A stretch of DNA of 64,000 bases, from assembly GCA_001792895.1 (NCBI GenBank), contig MARA01000010.1, positions 1,364,001 through 1,428,000 of the forward strand, read 5' to 3'. Both the position numbers and the translations under genes were made by a program. Positions 1 to 11,228 of this stretch are shown here, one piece after another; position 1 is the stretch's first letter; every line of letters begins with the position of its first letter. The stretch comes from Lentinus brumalis (taxonomy: Eukaryota; Basidiomycota; Agaricomycetes; Polyporales; Polyporaceae). A model generated the notes under the pieces. That model was not told the DNA's origin, did no database searches, and saw only the letters and a program-made list of their open reading frames with translations.

Positions 1-1
1 C

Positions 2-331
2 CACGACGGCGACATCGCAATGATCCCTCGCATCACCCTCACTCCTTCCGACGGGAACGGCCACATCGCGTTCAGTCTACGACGCCTGCAGTTTGCGGTG
101 CAGCTCGCGTTTGCTCTGAGCATCAACAAGGCGCAAGGCCAGTCTGTCAAAGTGGTCGGTCTTGATCTCCGCACCCCCGTGTTCACTCATGGACAGTTGT
201 ATGTCGCACTTTCCCGTGCAACTCATGCGCACCGAGTCCGTGTTCTCCTTCCTCCAGAACACCACTCGCTCCCGTCACAATCTGAGATCACTACGAAGAA
301 CGTTGTCTTCCCAGAGGTTCTTCTCCAGTAG
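2..331 (+). CDS. Helitron Rep/helicase, C-terminal end (partial)
   Basis: This is the open C-terminus of a PIF1-type helicase as fused to Rep in Helitrons; the frame continues past the left window edge. About 110 residues are visible. The segment around [10 protein letters not shown] corresponds to SF1 helicase motif V and YVALSRAT to motif VI (the arginine contacts ATP). The stop is at 329-331. In a full element the protein nicks and unwinds DNA for rolling-circle transposition. There is no frameshift in the visible part. The accessory gene begins about 200 bp downstream on the same strand, and the element's terminal hairpin follows. Confidence 0.9.
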   Translation, partial: HDGDIAMIPRITLTPSDGNGHIAFSLRRLQFAVQLAFALSINKAQGQSVKVVGLDLRTPVFTHGQLYVALSRATHAHRVRVLLPPEHHSLPSQSEITTKNVVFPEVLLQ

Positions 332-537
332 ACTGTAGTGCTTTCTATGTCTTCGTGTACTCGCTCTCAATACAACTAAAGTCTGCCCGCGTTCACTGTG
401 CACATGTCCCGCTTACTCGCTGTGACCTTAATAGGACTGCTGACCTAAGGCCCGTCGCCTTTCAGTCCTGCCTCCTAATTCTGTTCCTTCCTCCTTACGT
501 TCCCCACTTGCTCTTTCCTGCCGTCTCCACTGTGCAC

Positions 538-1689
538 ATGTCGAGCACTCCGTCCACTCCGTCAACGGGCTCTCAGCTCACTGCTGTGATCATCTATGAA
601 AATGTCCGCGTGCTGCCTCAGACATCACGTCACTTGATCTTCGACTGTCAGCTGTTTGGCCTCTCAAGTCGCTCTCTCGAAAATCCCGCCATCATCAGTC
701 TCCGCTACTTCAATCGTGATCGTCTCTCATTCACGAACGGCACCGGTGCAATGGTAGTGAAAGCAGATGTTAGCATTTTCATGCATTGTGTCTCTCCCAC
801 TCGACGACAGAAGCCTCACACGCACCCACAGATCACGGTCTGTGAGCCGGACGCTGGCCTGCAGCTACTGAACATGGACAGTGGCGATGGTGAACAACAG
901 TCAGAGGGTTTAGTGCAGTCTGACTTCGTGCTCGTAGGAGACATCAAATGGGTGCGCCCCTCTGCTTCACCGTTCCGTCCCTTACCCGCAATCTGACTTC
1001 AGTGCTCGCACTTCACCTTATAGGTTGTTCCTCTCAACTCTATCCAAGATTCCTTCAACATTCAACAATTGCAACCCCCGATGATCTCCGTGAACGGTAT
1101 CGTGCTCTCGAAGATCGATCAGCTCCAGGACACGTCCCTCGATCCAGAAGGTATGGTTGCCATATTCACCATCGAGCCTACGCAGTACACCTCCTACTAC
1201 CCCCGCGACTCCGATCCCCGCAAACTCCCCATCAAGGCCTTCTTCCGCCTAAACAGCAAGCGTTACGAGCACGGAGCCCCTGTGCCGTGGCCGGGGAAAA
1301 TCGTACATGTTGATGGTTATCTTCACGATTTGGTCCGCAACGACAGTGGCCGCACCACATGCATCATACTGGTCGAAGACATCGATACCCTCGCGTCGGG
1401 AGTACTGCCCAACTCTGCCCGATCAACGGCGACACATGGTGAGCTCTCTCAATCCTATCTCCTCTCACCCAACACTCAATCTGTCCCAGATTCGGCCGGC
1501 CGGAAGCGCAAGTTCGCGTTCGATCCTACCAACACCCGAGAAACCACCTCCGCGTGGCCTGCCCAAAGCTTGCCCACGGAGAATACCACGGCGACTGCAC
1601 GATCGTCTGTGCCTCCTGCCGACGCATCATCGGCCGCTGACAGCGCTCCTCCTGCGAAGCGTTCCCACACCGCGCGCGGTGCCAAGTAG
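538..1689 (+). CDS. Helitron accessory protein, possible OB-fold (359 aa)
   Basis: This two-exon gene lies between the helicase and the 3' end of the Helitron. Exon 1 is 538-951 and exon 2 is 1024-1689. The 72-bp GT-AG intron (952-1023) keeps frame and gives 359 residues with no internal stop. The start at 538 follows a CT-rich leader. The N-terminal half has alternating strand-like segments. The middle, after about residue 155, reads as a beta-barrel-like stretch around the WPGKIVHVDGYLHDL motif. The C-terminal 80 residues are Ser/Pro/Ala-rich with a basic KRSHTARGAK tail. Some Helitrons carry RPA-like single-strand-binding proteins; an OB-fold role is inferred from the pattern and context only. 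It is intact, unlike most genes here. Confidence 0.7.
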
Positions 1690-1846
1690 TCTCTGTGATC
1701 CTCCGCGTTGAAGTGTACTACTACAGTGTACTATAGTCCTCCGTACCGTACGCGTTTCTGCTTACTGTATTCTACGAGTAAACGATGGACCTCATCTGCT
1801 GTCCTCCTGCGTGCTATGTGCCACACTGTCTGTCGTTGCAACTTTG

Positions 1847-1875
1847 ACCCGTGCGGAGCACGGGTTGACGTCTAG
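1847..1875 (+). repeat. Helitron 3' terminal hairpin and CTAG end
   Basis: The stem is ACCCGTGC/GCACGGGT with a 3-base loop, then TGACGT, then CTAG, with T as the next base. This is the termination signal for rolling-circle transposition and sets the right border of the Helitron. Confidence 0.9.
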
Positions 1876-2404
1876 TATATGTATGAACACTCAGAATGAT
1901 GCCAGATGCAAAAGTGAGTAGCTTTGTGTAAGGCATCTAAATGTGATACATTCAAGTTTTTGTTACGACTGATTGTCAAGGGGTATCAGGAAAGACTCAC
2001 AAGATGAGCAGGGGCATCAACAAGCACTTGTGCAGCAAGAGCGGAGGAATGCTCCATAATCAGGGCTGGGGACAAGATGTATTGAGTGAGGTATCTATAG
2101 AGCAAAGTACAGCTTGCCTTACCTGGGGACAAGAGGTTAGAACTCAAGGTCCTCAGGTAGCACTTGTGGTTTTATATACATGAGGAAACAAGAGTGTCAG
2201 AAGACAATAGCATTAGCATGAGAGTGGTGATCAAATCATAGGAACTCCTAAAACAGAAGCTATCTCAAATGGGGTGACTAGGAAAGGAGATGCATAGTAA
2301 GTACCAGGCAGGCTGTTGATGATAGTTTTGCATCAGGAAACACTAATTTATCCATTGCTACCATCCCATGCCAACCAGAGTCACAAAGCCATGGAGATCC
2401 CCCC
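1876..2404. other. Non-coding, CpG-poor flank of the Helitron
   Basis: There is no supported gene. The DNA is rich in TG and CA and has few CG dinucleotides. A CAAGGGGTATC motif at about 1978-1988 resembles the terminal repeat of the 29260-34895 transposon, but only about 12 bases match. Confidence 0.5.
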
Positions 2405-2407
2405 TTA

Positions 2408-2568
2408 GGCCCCGTTCGGTAGCTCGGCTGGGTTTCAGTTAGTTTTTGGTTTGCCCGCCAAATCATTCTCATGATGGGGGTGGAGTCTGGATGCCTGCGT
2501 CGATTTTGGCGGGCAAAACCAACTTTTCCTAGCCTAACCAAACCCTAGCCGAGCTACTGAATGGGGCC
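2408..2568. mobile_element. MITE, 161 bp, Harbinger-type target duplication
   Basis: This short non-coding element has imperfect terminal inverted repeats. The left end starts GGCCCCGTTCGGTAGCTCGG and the right end is the complement of GGCCCCATTCAGTAGCTCGG. It is flanked by a 3-bp duplication TTA (2405-2407 and 2569-2571). The interior is also partly self-complementary (TTTGCCCGCCAAA against TTTGGCGGGCAAA), so the whole element can fold. A TTA duplication fits PIF/Harbinger mobilisation. The ends differ from those of the full Harbinger at 16119-20031, so another family would have moved it. Confidence 0.85.
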
Positions 2569-2571
2569 TTA

Positions 2572-3340
2572 TAGCTTAGGTAAAGATCACAATCTCTGTC
2601 CTCCTCCAGCTAGAAATGCTCATCTCTGTGAAGAAACCGTGTCTCCATCTTCAATGCAGTGAGTGCTATGTGCATGAAAAAGGATCGAGAACACTTGTGG
2701 AGCTGCTCCTCTTGTAGTACACACCAAGAGGGTCTCACAAGTCACTCGGGGAGCCTACACAATGACCAGGAAGATGAGCTATCAGGTGGGGTCTCCATGT
2801 TTTTGTATCCATACTCCATCACACTAACTATCCCAGAATTTGCGCAAATAGGTGACAGTTGCCTATACACATATGCAATGAGCATTTGGATGCAAATCCG
2901 CCTCAGGCATCCATCACAAAGCTGGACAAGCCCTGGTATGCTGAGTGGGCACCTGCCATATTCAGCTGTGTGCAGCCTACTGCAAAGTGGAGGATATGCA
3001 TGTCCATGGAGCCTTGGTAAATCAGGCCTGTGGATGTATACTCTCCAGAGTATACCTACCATGCCCTTTAAGTATCTCTCTTTTTTCTAGACAGCCTTGA
3101 GAACTGACCAAGCCCTCAAGCATGAGCTAAGTAAGTAATTGCTTATGTTGATGACACAGAACATCAGTACATATCTCACATCTATTTGTTTCATTCTACA
3201 GCCTCTCATGAGAGGCTGGACTTGCAATGGAGACACACTCTCCAGACAGAGACTGCATTCTGGCTGATTCATGGTGCAGTTCAACTAAAAGCCACCACTG
3301 TTTCCAACCAGTTACAGGCACCTCAATTATTGTTGGATCT
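2572..3340. other. Non-coding CpG-depleted stretch
   Basis: An open frame at 2659-3090 has no recognisable domain and no start context. I read it as chance. Confidence 0.5.
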
Positions 3341-4290
3341 CTTAGTCCTCTAGATGATGAAAAATGGATGTAGGAACAATCCTATGAAGGAATTCTTGAT
3401 TGGTCAAGAACTGGCAAAGTTCTTGGTTCGGTGCTGGCCGCTGTGGAAGTAACGGTTCCTGGGTGAGCAACAGGTCAGTGGTAGCGTCTTCAACTTCGAG
3501 CGTAGATGGGAGGCGAAGGGAAAAGTAGACAGAGAGGAACAAGGGACAACAACGGGTTACGGCGAGGAGGCGGATGACGGACAAGCGGGGAGAAAAGTGT
3601 AAAAGGGGAAGATACAATTGAGGACATCTCGCGCCTCATTTATATACAGAGCTGAGGACTCCACTGACCGTGCTCACAGCCGGGGTCCTACCATCTCATT
3701 GTGTGACAATTGACAACAAGTACATCTGGAACATAACATAAGAGAGTGACCATCCAATGGGAAGACCCGAGCTCCAATGCTGCGCGCCAACCAGGGTGAT
3801 CAGGGTGATATCAAAGGAATGCCTCGGCCCGAGACACGTAGCAGATGTCATTGAGATGCGCAGACTGTCCCCCTCAGTCGCTGATGAACATCTACTCATT
3901 GTCTGCGGCCTACTGTCTCTGACTCAACACCTGGCAAACAACACGTTGTTGTTGTTCGGGGTAGAGGCAAAGTGCTGAGAGAAAGAGAGAAGGGGATGGG
4001 GAATGAGACCTGTATCATTCTGGAGCCTGTAGAAGGAAGTGAACAGTGAAAGAAAGACATCAATCGCAAAACATACATAACAATCTGCAAGAACTGTCAT
4101 GGAACATCTGCCTGGCCCACCCGTCCATCCTCGTGCCGTCATCGCAACTTATAGAACTTGTATCGACCGTTTTGAGGCCAGTTGTTGTTGTTGTTGTTGT
4201 TGTTGTTGTTATTGTCTTGTCATCTTGATGAGAAGCATGGCAAACACGTCACTGATACGACATGCTCACACGGTCACATGTGCCTATCTC
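3340..4290 (-). repeat. Possible LTR or promoter relic
   Basis: On the minus strand there is a TATATAAATGAGG box near 3636-3650. It is followed by a CT-rich leader and a proline/leucine-rich open frame ending near 3342. The block has clearly more CpG than its neighbours, so it is a separate insertion. TATA plus CT-rich leader is usual in Copia or Gypsy LTRs, but I could not find a pair of LTR ends or a target duplication. Confidence 0.3.
4181..4210 (+). repeat. (GTT)10 microsatellite
   Basis: Ten uninterrupted GTT units, followed by ATTGTC. Confidence 0.95.
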
Positions 4291-4299
4291 TGACATCTC

Positions 4300-5073
4300 T
4301 ACCACACTGCAGCACATGACATAGGTGGCTAAATACGCATATGGTATTGTTTCTTACATATGCTGTGCTCCTTGAGGTCAGGAAGCTTGCCCTAGAAGGT
4401 AATGGAGGTATGTTATGGGTGCAACATTCCTCTTCCATAGATTATGTGGCCTACAAAGTCCCATAGAATTGTCAATGAAGGTATGATGGTAGTAGGTACC
4501 ACTTTGTGGATGACCTCCCAGCTACGGCCATTTCATGTGACTTGAGGCACCTGTCAATAGTAGTGGCATCTAGTTGAACTGCACCATAGGTGATGTCCCC
4601 TGGAGCACTGGTCAAATTGCATGTGGCCGGACTCTGGTAAATTACAGATTTACATGTCCTGATGTGGAGCCCAAATCTGTGTGACAAGCCATATGGTGGC
4701 AGGATGTGGGTTTGATATAAAAATATTTGAGAAACAGAAAGAAGGGGCAAATAGAAGCAGAGGAAGATCAGATCTTACTAGCTCATCCAAGGGATATCAG
4801 GGATATTTCTTTCGCAACACAGAGCCATGAAATTCCATAAGTCAGCTAAAGTTGCTGCCTCCCCCTCCCCTGGATTTTCCCCAAATAACCCATTTCTGGT
4901 TCTGGTGGAGGGACACCCCCCATATAGCATGATTTTGACTTACTTGGCAGATTAACTTCCCATGGTACCACCAGGTTTGCAGTGTGAAATCTGCCAACAA
5001 TGCCTGCAATAGCGTAACTTACCTAATTTTGGTGGCCTGAACATGACTGAGGGACTGAGGTAGTTTGTGCTTG
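4300..5073. other. Non-coding stretch
   Basis: No gene, repeat or RNA was recognised. An open minus frame at 4472-4750 has no known domain. Confidence 0.4.
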
Positions 5074-5078
5074 CTAAC

Positions 5079-5807
5079 TGTTAAGACTGTGTGCGCCGGG
5101 ACGGAATCCGGTGGAAGCCCAGACAGAGTTACAAAGTCTGGAATGATGCACGCAGAGGATGAAGACTTTGGCGAAGCTATTGATCAATGCCTTGAGGATC
5201 CACAAAGGTCTTCAATTTAGGACAGACAAGAGATCCGGAGTTTATACTGGAGCAAGCAACGAGTAAGAAGATAAGCAAGAGATAATACCAAACAGGAGAG
5301 AAGTCAAGCCAGAGAGAAGAAGTCAAGCAGAAGTCAGAGTCAGAGGTCGGAGGTCGAAGGTCAGAGGTAGGAGGGTCAGAAGTCCGGTCTTGGACTATGA
5401 GTGAAGAACGAACAGAATAGATTGAGCTCAGAGTCATAACGGGGAGTGTAACAAGATATCGGAACTGAAGTCTAAGCGTGGCTACAAGGAGGCTTATATA
5501 GTAAAGACCAAAAGTCTGGAGATGAGTAGCCAAGACATAAGTTAAGGAGGTACAGAGCCGGAGTCAGGCAGAAGCAGATGATTGTCTAATACAAAGTATA
5601 GTAAGATCAATTGGAAAGCAGATACAATTGAGGATGATCAAATAAATGGAACCAGGCGGAGTCAGATCACAGAGGCAGATGCAAGTGGAAGCAGATGGGT
5701 CTGGAGTCCGGGTCAAGTAAGAAGGCGGTAAGGGGTGAAGTGATCAACAATAGAAACACATGTAAGAATGAATCAGAGTTGGTGCCTTGTTGGCATGGAA
5801 TGTAACA
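5079..5807 (-). repeat. Gypsy-2 solo LTR with CTAAC target duplication
   Basis: This 729-bp LTR has inverted ends TGTTA/TAACA and is flanked by the 5-bp duplication CTAAC (5074-5078 and 5808-5812). The sense strand is minus, judged by the TATATAAG box (complement at 5493-5500) and by the intact-orientation copy next to gag at 56849-57606. There is no internal region, so it is a solo LTR left by recombination between two LTRs. A variable AGGTCRG heptamer array lies near 5345-5380. Confidence 0.9.
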
Positions 5808-5812
5808 CTAAC

Positions 5813-7950
5813 CAACCGGCAAGTCACCATTCTTAGCCTGTTATTAGCCCATAGGGGGCATAGGTATTATATCATTAGGCATACAAAAAGGGGGCAGACA
5901 ATTTTCCAGATTTCCCTTTTTGGCCTACTACCTACTGCCTACTGTGCACCCCTACCCCTACCCCCTGCGCTCTGTGACAACAATTGACTTTGCTGATACC
6001 CCTCGGCTCATCTCTCTTGTACTGAGCCTTCAAGATAGCAAATTCTTACTTGCTATAACCTACAGTTCAGGCCACATTTGAATTAATGCACAGCAAGGAT
6101 GTAGTGCAACTTTGGCCCCAAAAATGGCAGAATTTAGCCTCCTTGCACCTCACATATGCACTCTTCTTGTGCACACATTTGGCATGACCCTCCTCAGCCT
6201 TTACCGAGAACAATGTCCAATGGTGCCCAGGATAACATCCGGATAATATTGGGATAGAAGACTAAATGTTATCTGTCTGGTAGTGCGGGCATCATGAGGG
6301 CGTCATGGTATTAATATAACTAACGGTGGCCAGATGGTGCATGAATGGTGTTTGAGTAAACATACTGTGACAATAAAAGTTGTTGGTTGCATGTTGTAAG
6401 GCAGAAAACTTGCTGGTAATCTGTGAGATATTTCCTGGATGTTGGCAAAGAGCACATTGGGATAACACCCCGACAGCATTCTACCTGCTACCTAGGATAT
6501 CATTATGAAATAATTTGCCAGGCTATCCAGATGTTGCTCCTGACAGAATTGCAATCACATTCTGCATGTTTTCCTAGTGCAGTCCAGAGGAGGCATTCAG
6601 ATAACATCAATCAGATTGCCCCCATAATCCCCTGCCCACCATACAGATAGCATCCTAGATGACATTCTCAATTTTCTCCCAACATTGGCCCCTGAGATCC
6701 CCAGATAACATTTCGTCACTTATCAGGATATTATCTCAATGTTATCCAAGGCAACACTGTATGCTGAGGGTGATGTTCAATGTTGCCCAGGACAACATCT
6801 GAATAACATGTATAATAAATGACAATATGGTGTTGAGGTGCTTGAGAAGGCATCATTGGGGAAATGTTGACCCATCATATAGAATTCCGTCTCGATGTGG
6901 TCAGGTTGTTATTGAGGCTAATGCATTAGACTATTGCCTGTATGGTGCCCTGATGTTTTCTGGCCAACAACAGAATGGAGAAATCAGATATTTAGTCCTC
7001 ATGTTATCTGGAAAACATTGTGACAGCATTTGATCACCAATCTGAATTTTCCTTGGAGCAAAAGGGTAAAGTCATCCCTCATGTCTCTTGAATGTTCACA
7101 CTGGGCAGCAGACTGATGACATATTGAACTCTTCCCAGATATCCTTAACAGCAACATGCAAGCAACGGTTCAAATATGTTCACAATATTGCCCATGCCAG
7201 CAAACAAACCAAATTCTAGTCAACATTCCCGTTATTGTCTCAATATTGTCCACCAGAACAGTCAGATGAAATTTAGTCTTTTATCACCATATTATTGCAG
7301 TGTTATCCTGGGCTACATTGGACATTGTCCTCAGTGCTTCTTAAGCCTCCACCAAGCATGTTGGGTGCATCAACATGTGTAGTCACATTGACAGGAATCA
7401 CTGGCATAGAAGAGGGTGGTTTGGAAATGGAAGTGGTGTTACATACAGAACACCACTAATACCAGATACAGAATTGTGCATATGACATACACTTACTGAG
7501 AGCCATAGTACCTGTGCAACTTTTCTCTTTGGATTAATCTTTGTCTGTTCTGACCAATACAGCATTGGATTCACCTATTCCTATACCCTCCATCAACATC
7601 AAATGTACCCTCAATAATGCTCAGACCACATCAGAAGACTATGCTACTATAGAGGCCATATCTGAAATGATCCTCAAATTTGATCTCACAGTCACAGACA
7701 AGGAAATATGGGATGGAACTGCTTGTTTTTGCCTTTTTGCAAGATAAAGCTGCATCTCACGTGTTGAACAGCATCACTACCACTTCCTGCAACACCATTC
7801 TTGGTGGTGATAAGGACATATACAGCTTGGGTATATCAGAGCTGCAAGTCTGCAATGGAATGGCAACTTGATTGACCTAGACAGAAGATCAGATAAAATC
7901 CCCAACATAGTCTTTAAGACCATGTTAAATGAGGCTAAATACACCTCGAT
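5813..7950. other. Non-coding CpG-depleted block with GATAACAT-like motifs
   Basis: No gene is supported. The motif GATAACAT or its complement recurs about ten times between 6230 and 7310 (for example 6596, 6704, 6737, 7003), often paired with CCCAGGACAAC-like strings. It may be the decayed interior of an old element. Confidence 0.4.
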
Positions 7951-8159
7951 CTTCGGTATGCAGCAGCAAGGGTACAGGTCACCCACATGGGTCCATGTAC
8001 CCAGACCCACCAGATATGGGTATAGGTTCCATATCGGGAATCCATTCAAAAGCCCATACCTGAGGTGCTCAAGGTGTTGGGATTACTCAATGGCGGGGCA
8101 GTGAGCAGGCTGTGGGACGAGACTTTATGCGGTCAGCCTCAGCTATACAGTTCTTACTA

Positions 8160-9780
8160 ATCTACAAGGAAAGATCCTGCAATCCAGCTCCTGCACGTGT
8201 ATTCTTGCCGGTTTCCCCATCAAGCCCCTCTGTGAGCTCTGCAAGCTCATGATCGTCGACGTTGCCCTCAGCTGCCTCCTTGTCAGCATTGATGTCGAAC
8301 TGCTGGATGAGGCTCTTCACGACAAGGTTGACGACATGCCAGAAGCAACGCATGCAACCTCAGCTGGGAAGTTGGGCAGCAAGTGCATCATCTTCTTGAG
8401 CATGGCATCGTTGTTACTGGCGTTGTTGCAAGTCACGGCCAAGATCTACGGTAAGTGCAGATTAGCTGGTGTCTTGAATGATGTTCAGGACTAACGTACC
8501 TTGTCGGATATGTCAAACTCTTCAGAACCTGGTGAAACGCACCGGCAAGATTGATGCTGCTATGCGACTTTGGAACCTTGACAAGGTTGAGGAGTATGGC
8601 GATGGTGGCATCCTTGTAGATGAAGCACACCATGAAGGCAACAAATGCACGATGGTTAGGGGAGGTTCAGGCGTTGGTGGCAAAGTTGATGTCACCATCA
8701 TACTTCTATCATATAGTACTTAGTCATCAGTTGGAGGCTAATGTGTACGGAGACTGACGATCTCACCTGCAGGAGCTTGGTGATGTGCGAATGTGATCGT
8801 GCGAAGACAACCTTGACGTTACGCGCCACCGTCGAAGGCGAGGGGACATAGTAACCCGGTTGTCCTATCTTCAAAAGAGAGAGGAGGGCACAATCCTTCA
8901 CAATCTTGAACAGGCGCATGCTTTCGGTGCACCACCTCAGTATGGGTTTCGGCCTTCATGTGCTGCCAGTGGCTGTAGGTCATGGCTGCCTTCTTGCGCG
9001 TGAAGGAGGCAGTAATTGAGCCGCTGCACAAAATCGACCCAATGATGTTCTGATGTGCCTTCGCGAGGTCGTATGCCTCGCATGCTGTGGCAACTGTCTC
9101 ATCGCCCCGGCAAGTCTTCGCATGGTGTTGTAGGTTACCCTTCGAGGAGCGATCCTTGCTGTCAAGATAACGACAGATCATCACCTTGCAACATTTTGCC
9201 TTGCATTTGAACACGTGTGCGCACTGACCCTTGACGTACTCAATCTCTGGGTGCGATTCAAAGACACATAAATGGGTGAATCCCACTTCGCAATCATTTG
9301 ATTTGCAGGTAAATGTTAACCACACTCACACTCTATGCATCTAGAAAGTTACTCACTGAGCTCATCACCCGAGTCGACAGGCTCGTCTTCTGGGGCGGCC
9401 TCGTCCTCATCCTCATCATCGGAGCTGCTGTGGCCGTCACCATCACTGTCATCATCTCCAACAACAATGAAGCCATCAGCCTCAAGCTCAGTGGCCTCTT
9501 CCTCCCGGTGCGGACAGTCATGCAGTGCGAGGAGCGGGCAGAGGCAGCAGGCTGGGTCGTCTTGCTTGGCCCAGCAGCCTACTCAGCAGCCTTCTTCATG
9601 GCGGCGGCCTCCGCAGCAGTCGGTTTGGCATGGAGCTTCCCCGGCGTAGAGGGAGGAGCCTTCTCCTTACTTTTGCCGGTGTTCTTCTTTTGCTTCTTGT
9701 GGTTAAGGTGGTGTAATGGACTCGCAGCGTGCTTGCACAGACTCCATTCAAGGACTTCATCTAGGTGCGTTGAGCCATGA
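8160..9780 (-). pseudogene. hAT transposase relic
   Basis: This is a degraded hAT-superfamily transposase on the minus strand. Order from the N-terminus: an acidic region (about 9500-9360), a BED-like zinc finger (about 9230-9110: CKAKCC, then NLQHHAKTC), the GSITASF and YSHWQH segments (about 9020-8950), YYVPSPSTVARNVKVVFARS (8880-8790), a segment matching the first catalytic motif (8681-8664), a KSHSSINLAGAF segment (about 8570), the second catalytic motif with NASNND (about 8430-8410), and WHVVNLVVKSLIQQFD (about 8340-8290). Both catalytic Asp codons now read AAC (8673-8675 and 8425-8427), and the Trp after the first is TGA (8667-8669). Frame also shifts near 8925. The C-terminal dimerisation domain is missing. 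Confidence 0.85.
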
Positions 9781-9975
9781 TGGGTGTGAAGTTGTGAACA
9801 AGTGAGTGGGGAGGCAAGCATGTGGGACTGGGGTGATTGCAAATTGAAGGACTGAGGTGGGACTTATAGTCTGGCTTGATGGTGGCTAGTCCCTGCCATC
9901 TTTTACACTCTGGTGGTCACTCTTGCGGATACATTCTGCATGGAGTTTGAACTTCATAGATTAAACTGTATAGTT

Positions 9976-10170
9976 CTACCTAACCTGGCAATCTAGGGGC
10001 TGGCGCGGCGGCACAGAGTCCATTTTGGGCACCCACAGCGAGCACCCGGGCACGCGGGTGGTGGGTTCTGCCCAGGTGCAGTCAGCCGTGACCCGCACCC
10101 GTACCAACGCACAAAACCTGCAGACACCTGCACAGGTTTTGGCCAACCATGGTGTGTACCCTAATGGCAG
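9976..10170. repeat. GGGTGC/GGGTAC-rich stretch, probable hAT subterminal DNA
   Basis: Several copies of CACCCG, GGGTGC and GGGTACG-like strings are present on both strands. Subterminal GGGTACC repeats are usual in hAT elements. Similar strings flank the relic at 7970-8070 and 11065-11150. Confidence 0.4.
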
Positions 10171-10267
10171 CCTATGTTGCGGCAGCAGAGGAAGGGGGGG
10201 GCAGGGAGGTGTGACGTCTCCAAGGTGGAGCATTGATAGTGTAACCATGCACTCACATGGCAATCAT

Positions 10268-10492
10268 TCAACTTCCAGAACCATGCGCTGGCCGGGTTCC
10301 AGACAATAAGACGGCTTTGAAGATCTTATCGTGCCAAGCGGTGTAGTTGCCCAGTCCATAGTCAAGGAGATTGGCCTTGTCGAACTTGTCAACTAGTCCA
10401 TTGAGAATCTGCTGACAAGTGATACAGGGGTCATTGGGATCGATGTGACCCCTGGCCATGCTAACGGGCTTTTTGGCAGGTTTAGGGGCCAT
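10268..10492 (-). CDS. Small open frame beside the hAT relic, unrecognised
   Basis: This 74-residue frame starts at 10492 with a basic MAPKPAKKP N-terminus, followed by a CITC pair and an amphipathic stretch (ILNGLVDKFDKANLLDYGLG). I do not recognise a family. The composition looks coding, and the position beside hAT subterminal DNA suggests an accessory frame or the start of another transposon gene whose downstream exons are lost. Confidence 0.3.
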   Translation of the reverse strand: MAPKPAKKPVSMARGHIDPNDPCITCQQILNGLVDKFDKANLLDYGLGNYTAWHDKIFKAVLLSGTRPAHGSGS

Positions 10493-11024
10493 GTTGAGTG
10501 ACTATATGCATGATGGAGACGACTATATGCATGACGAATGTCCGAAAAGGGGACGAGGGAAGCGTAGGAAGGATGGATGCATATGTGTCATGGGTGCTTT
10601 GGTCACAAACTGAGTGCTAAGGGCTACTGCGGGCTGATCTACGGGGATCAAGCCTACGCAGGGCTCATAACCTGTTAAAGGCTAGTAGCGGTCAGACGGG
10701 ACTCAGATGGTAGAAGACCAACTGTATTGAATGTACCTAGTGGCTGTCAGACGGGACTATGGTACAGACATGAGTACGGGACACTACACGAACATGGTGA
10801 GGACTCAGGAGAGACACATACCTCAGATGGTAGAAGACCAACTGAGGGAATGTGTATGCATGGGATATAGTGGCACTACTGTGGTCCGTGCGCATGCTGC
10901 CATGCGATGTCACATCCATAACATTGTATACTGTACAATCTCTTTGAATGATTGAGGCTTTGATATCAGGCATGTTTACTTCGAATTCCATGAGTACTCA
11001 TGGTGGTACTGCCCAACAGGCAGC

Positions 11025-11074
11025 CCCATGTCCCATATCTATATATATATATATATATATATATGGGACATGGG
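11025..11074. repeat. Palindrome around a (TA)n tract
   Basis: The arms CCCATGTCCCATAT (11025-11038) and ATATGGGACATGGG (11061-11074) flank a TA microsatellite. Further GGGTACCC-like and GGGTATCC strings follow up to about 11150. It is likely the end region of the hAT relic. Confidence 0.7.
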
Positions 11075-11228
11075 TACCCACTACCTATGGGTGTAGCAAC
11101 TGCGGGTTTACCCATGGGTACACCTATGGATACCCACAAGTTTTGGGTATCCATGACGGTCCCTAGCTGTGGGAGGCAAAGGGGTCCTATGTCAAATAGT
11201 AAAGACCTTGGCAATCTTCTTTGAATTA

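Larger units (their letters stand above)
1..1875 (+). mobile_element. Helitron, 3' part
   Basis: This is the downstream part of a rolling-circle Helitron. It contains the end of the Rep/helicase gene, then a separate accessory gene, then a canonical 3' terminus. The terminus is an 8-bp stem (1847-1854 pairing with 1858-1865, loop GGA), a 6-base spacer, then CTAG at 1872-1875 followed by host T at 1876. Helitrons typically end in a GC-rich hairpin followed by CTRR and insert between A and T with no target duplication, so this end is well supported. The 5' end and the Rep domain lie outside the window. Confidence 0.9.

Noticed and set aside
1978..1990. CAAGGGGTATC as a third terminal repeat of the P-like family
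   Set aside because: Only about 12 bases match; similarity does not continue inward as it does at 12354.
2659..3090. 143-aa frame as a gene
   Set aside because: It lies in CpG-depleted DNA, has no domain, and a long opposite-strand frame overlaps it.
5345..5380. CRISPR-like array
   Set aside because: The heptamers are contiguous without spacers and lie inside an LTR of a eukaryotic genome.
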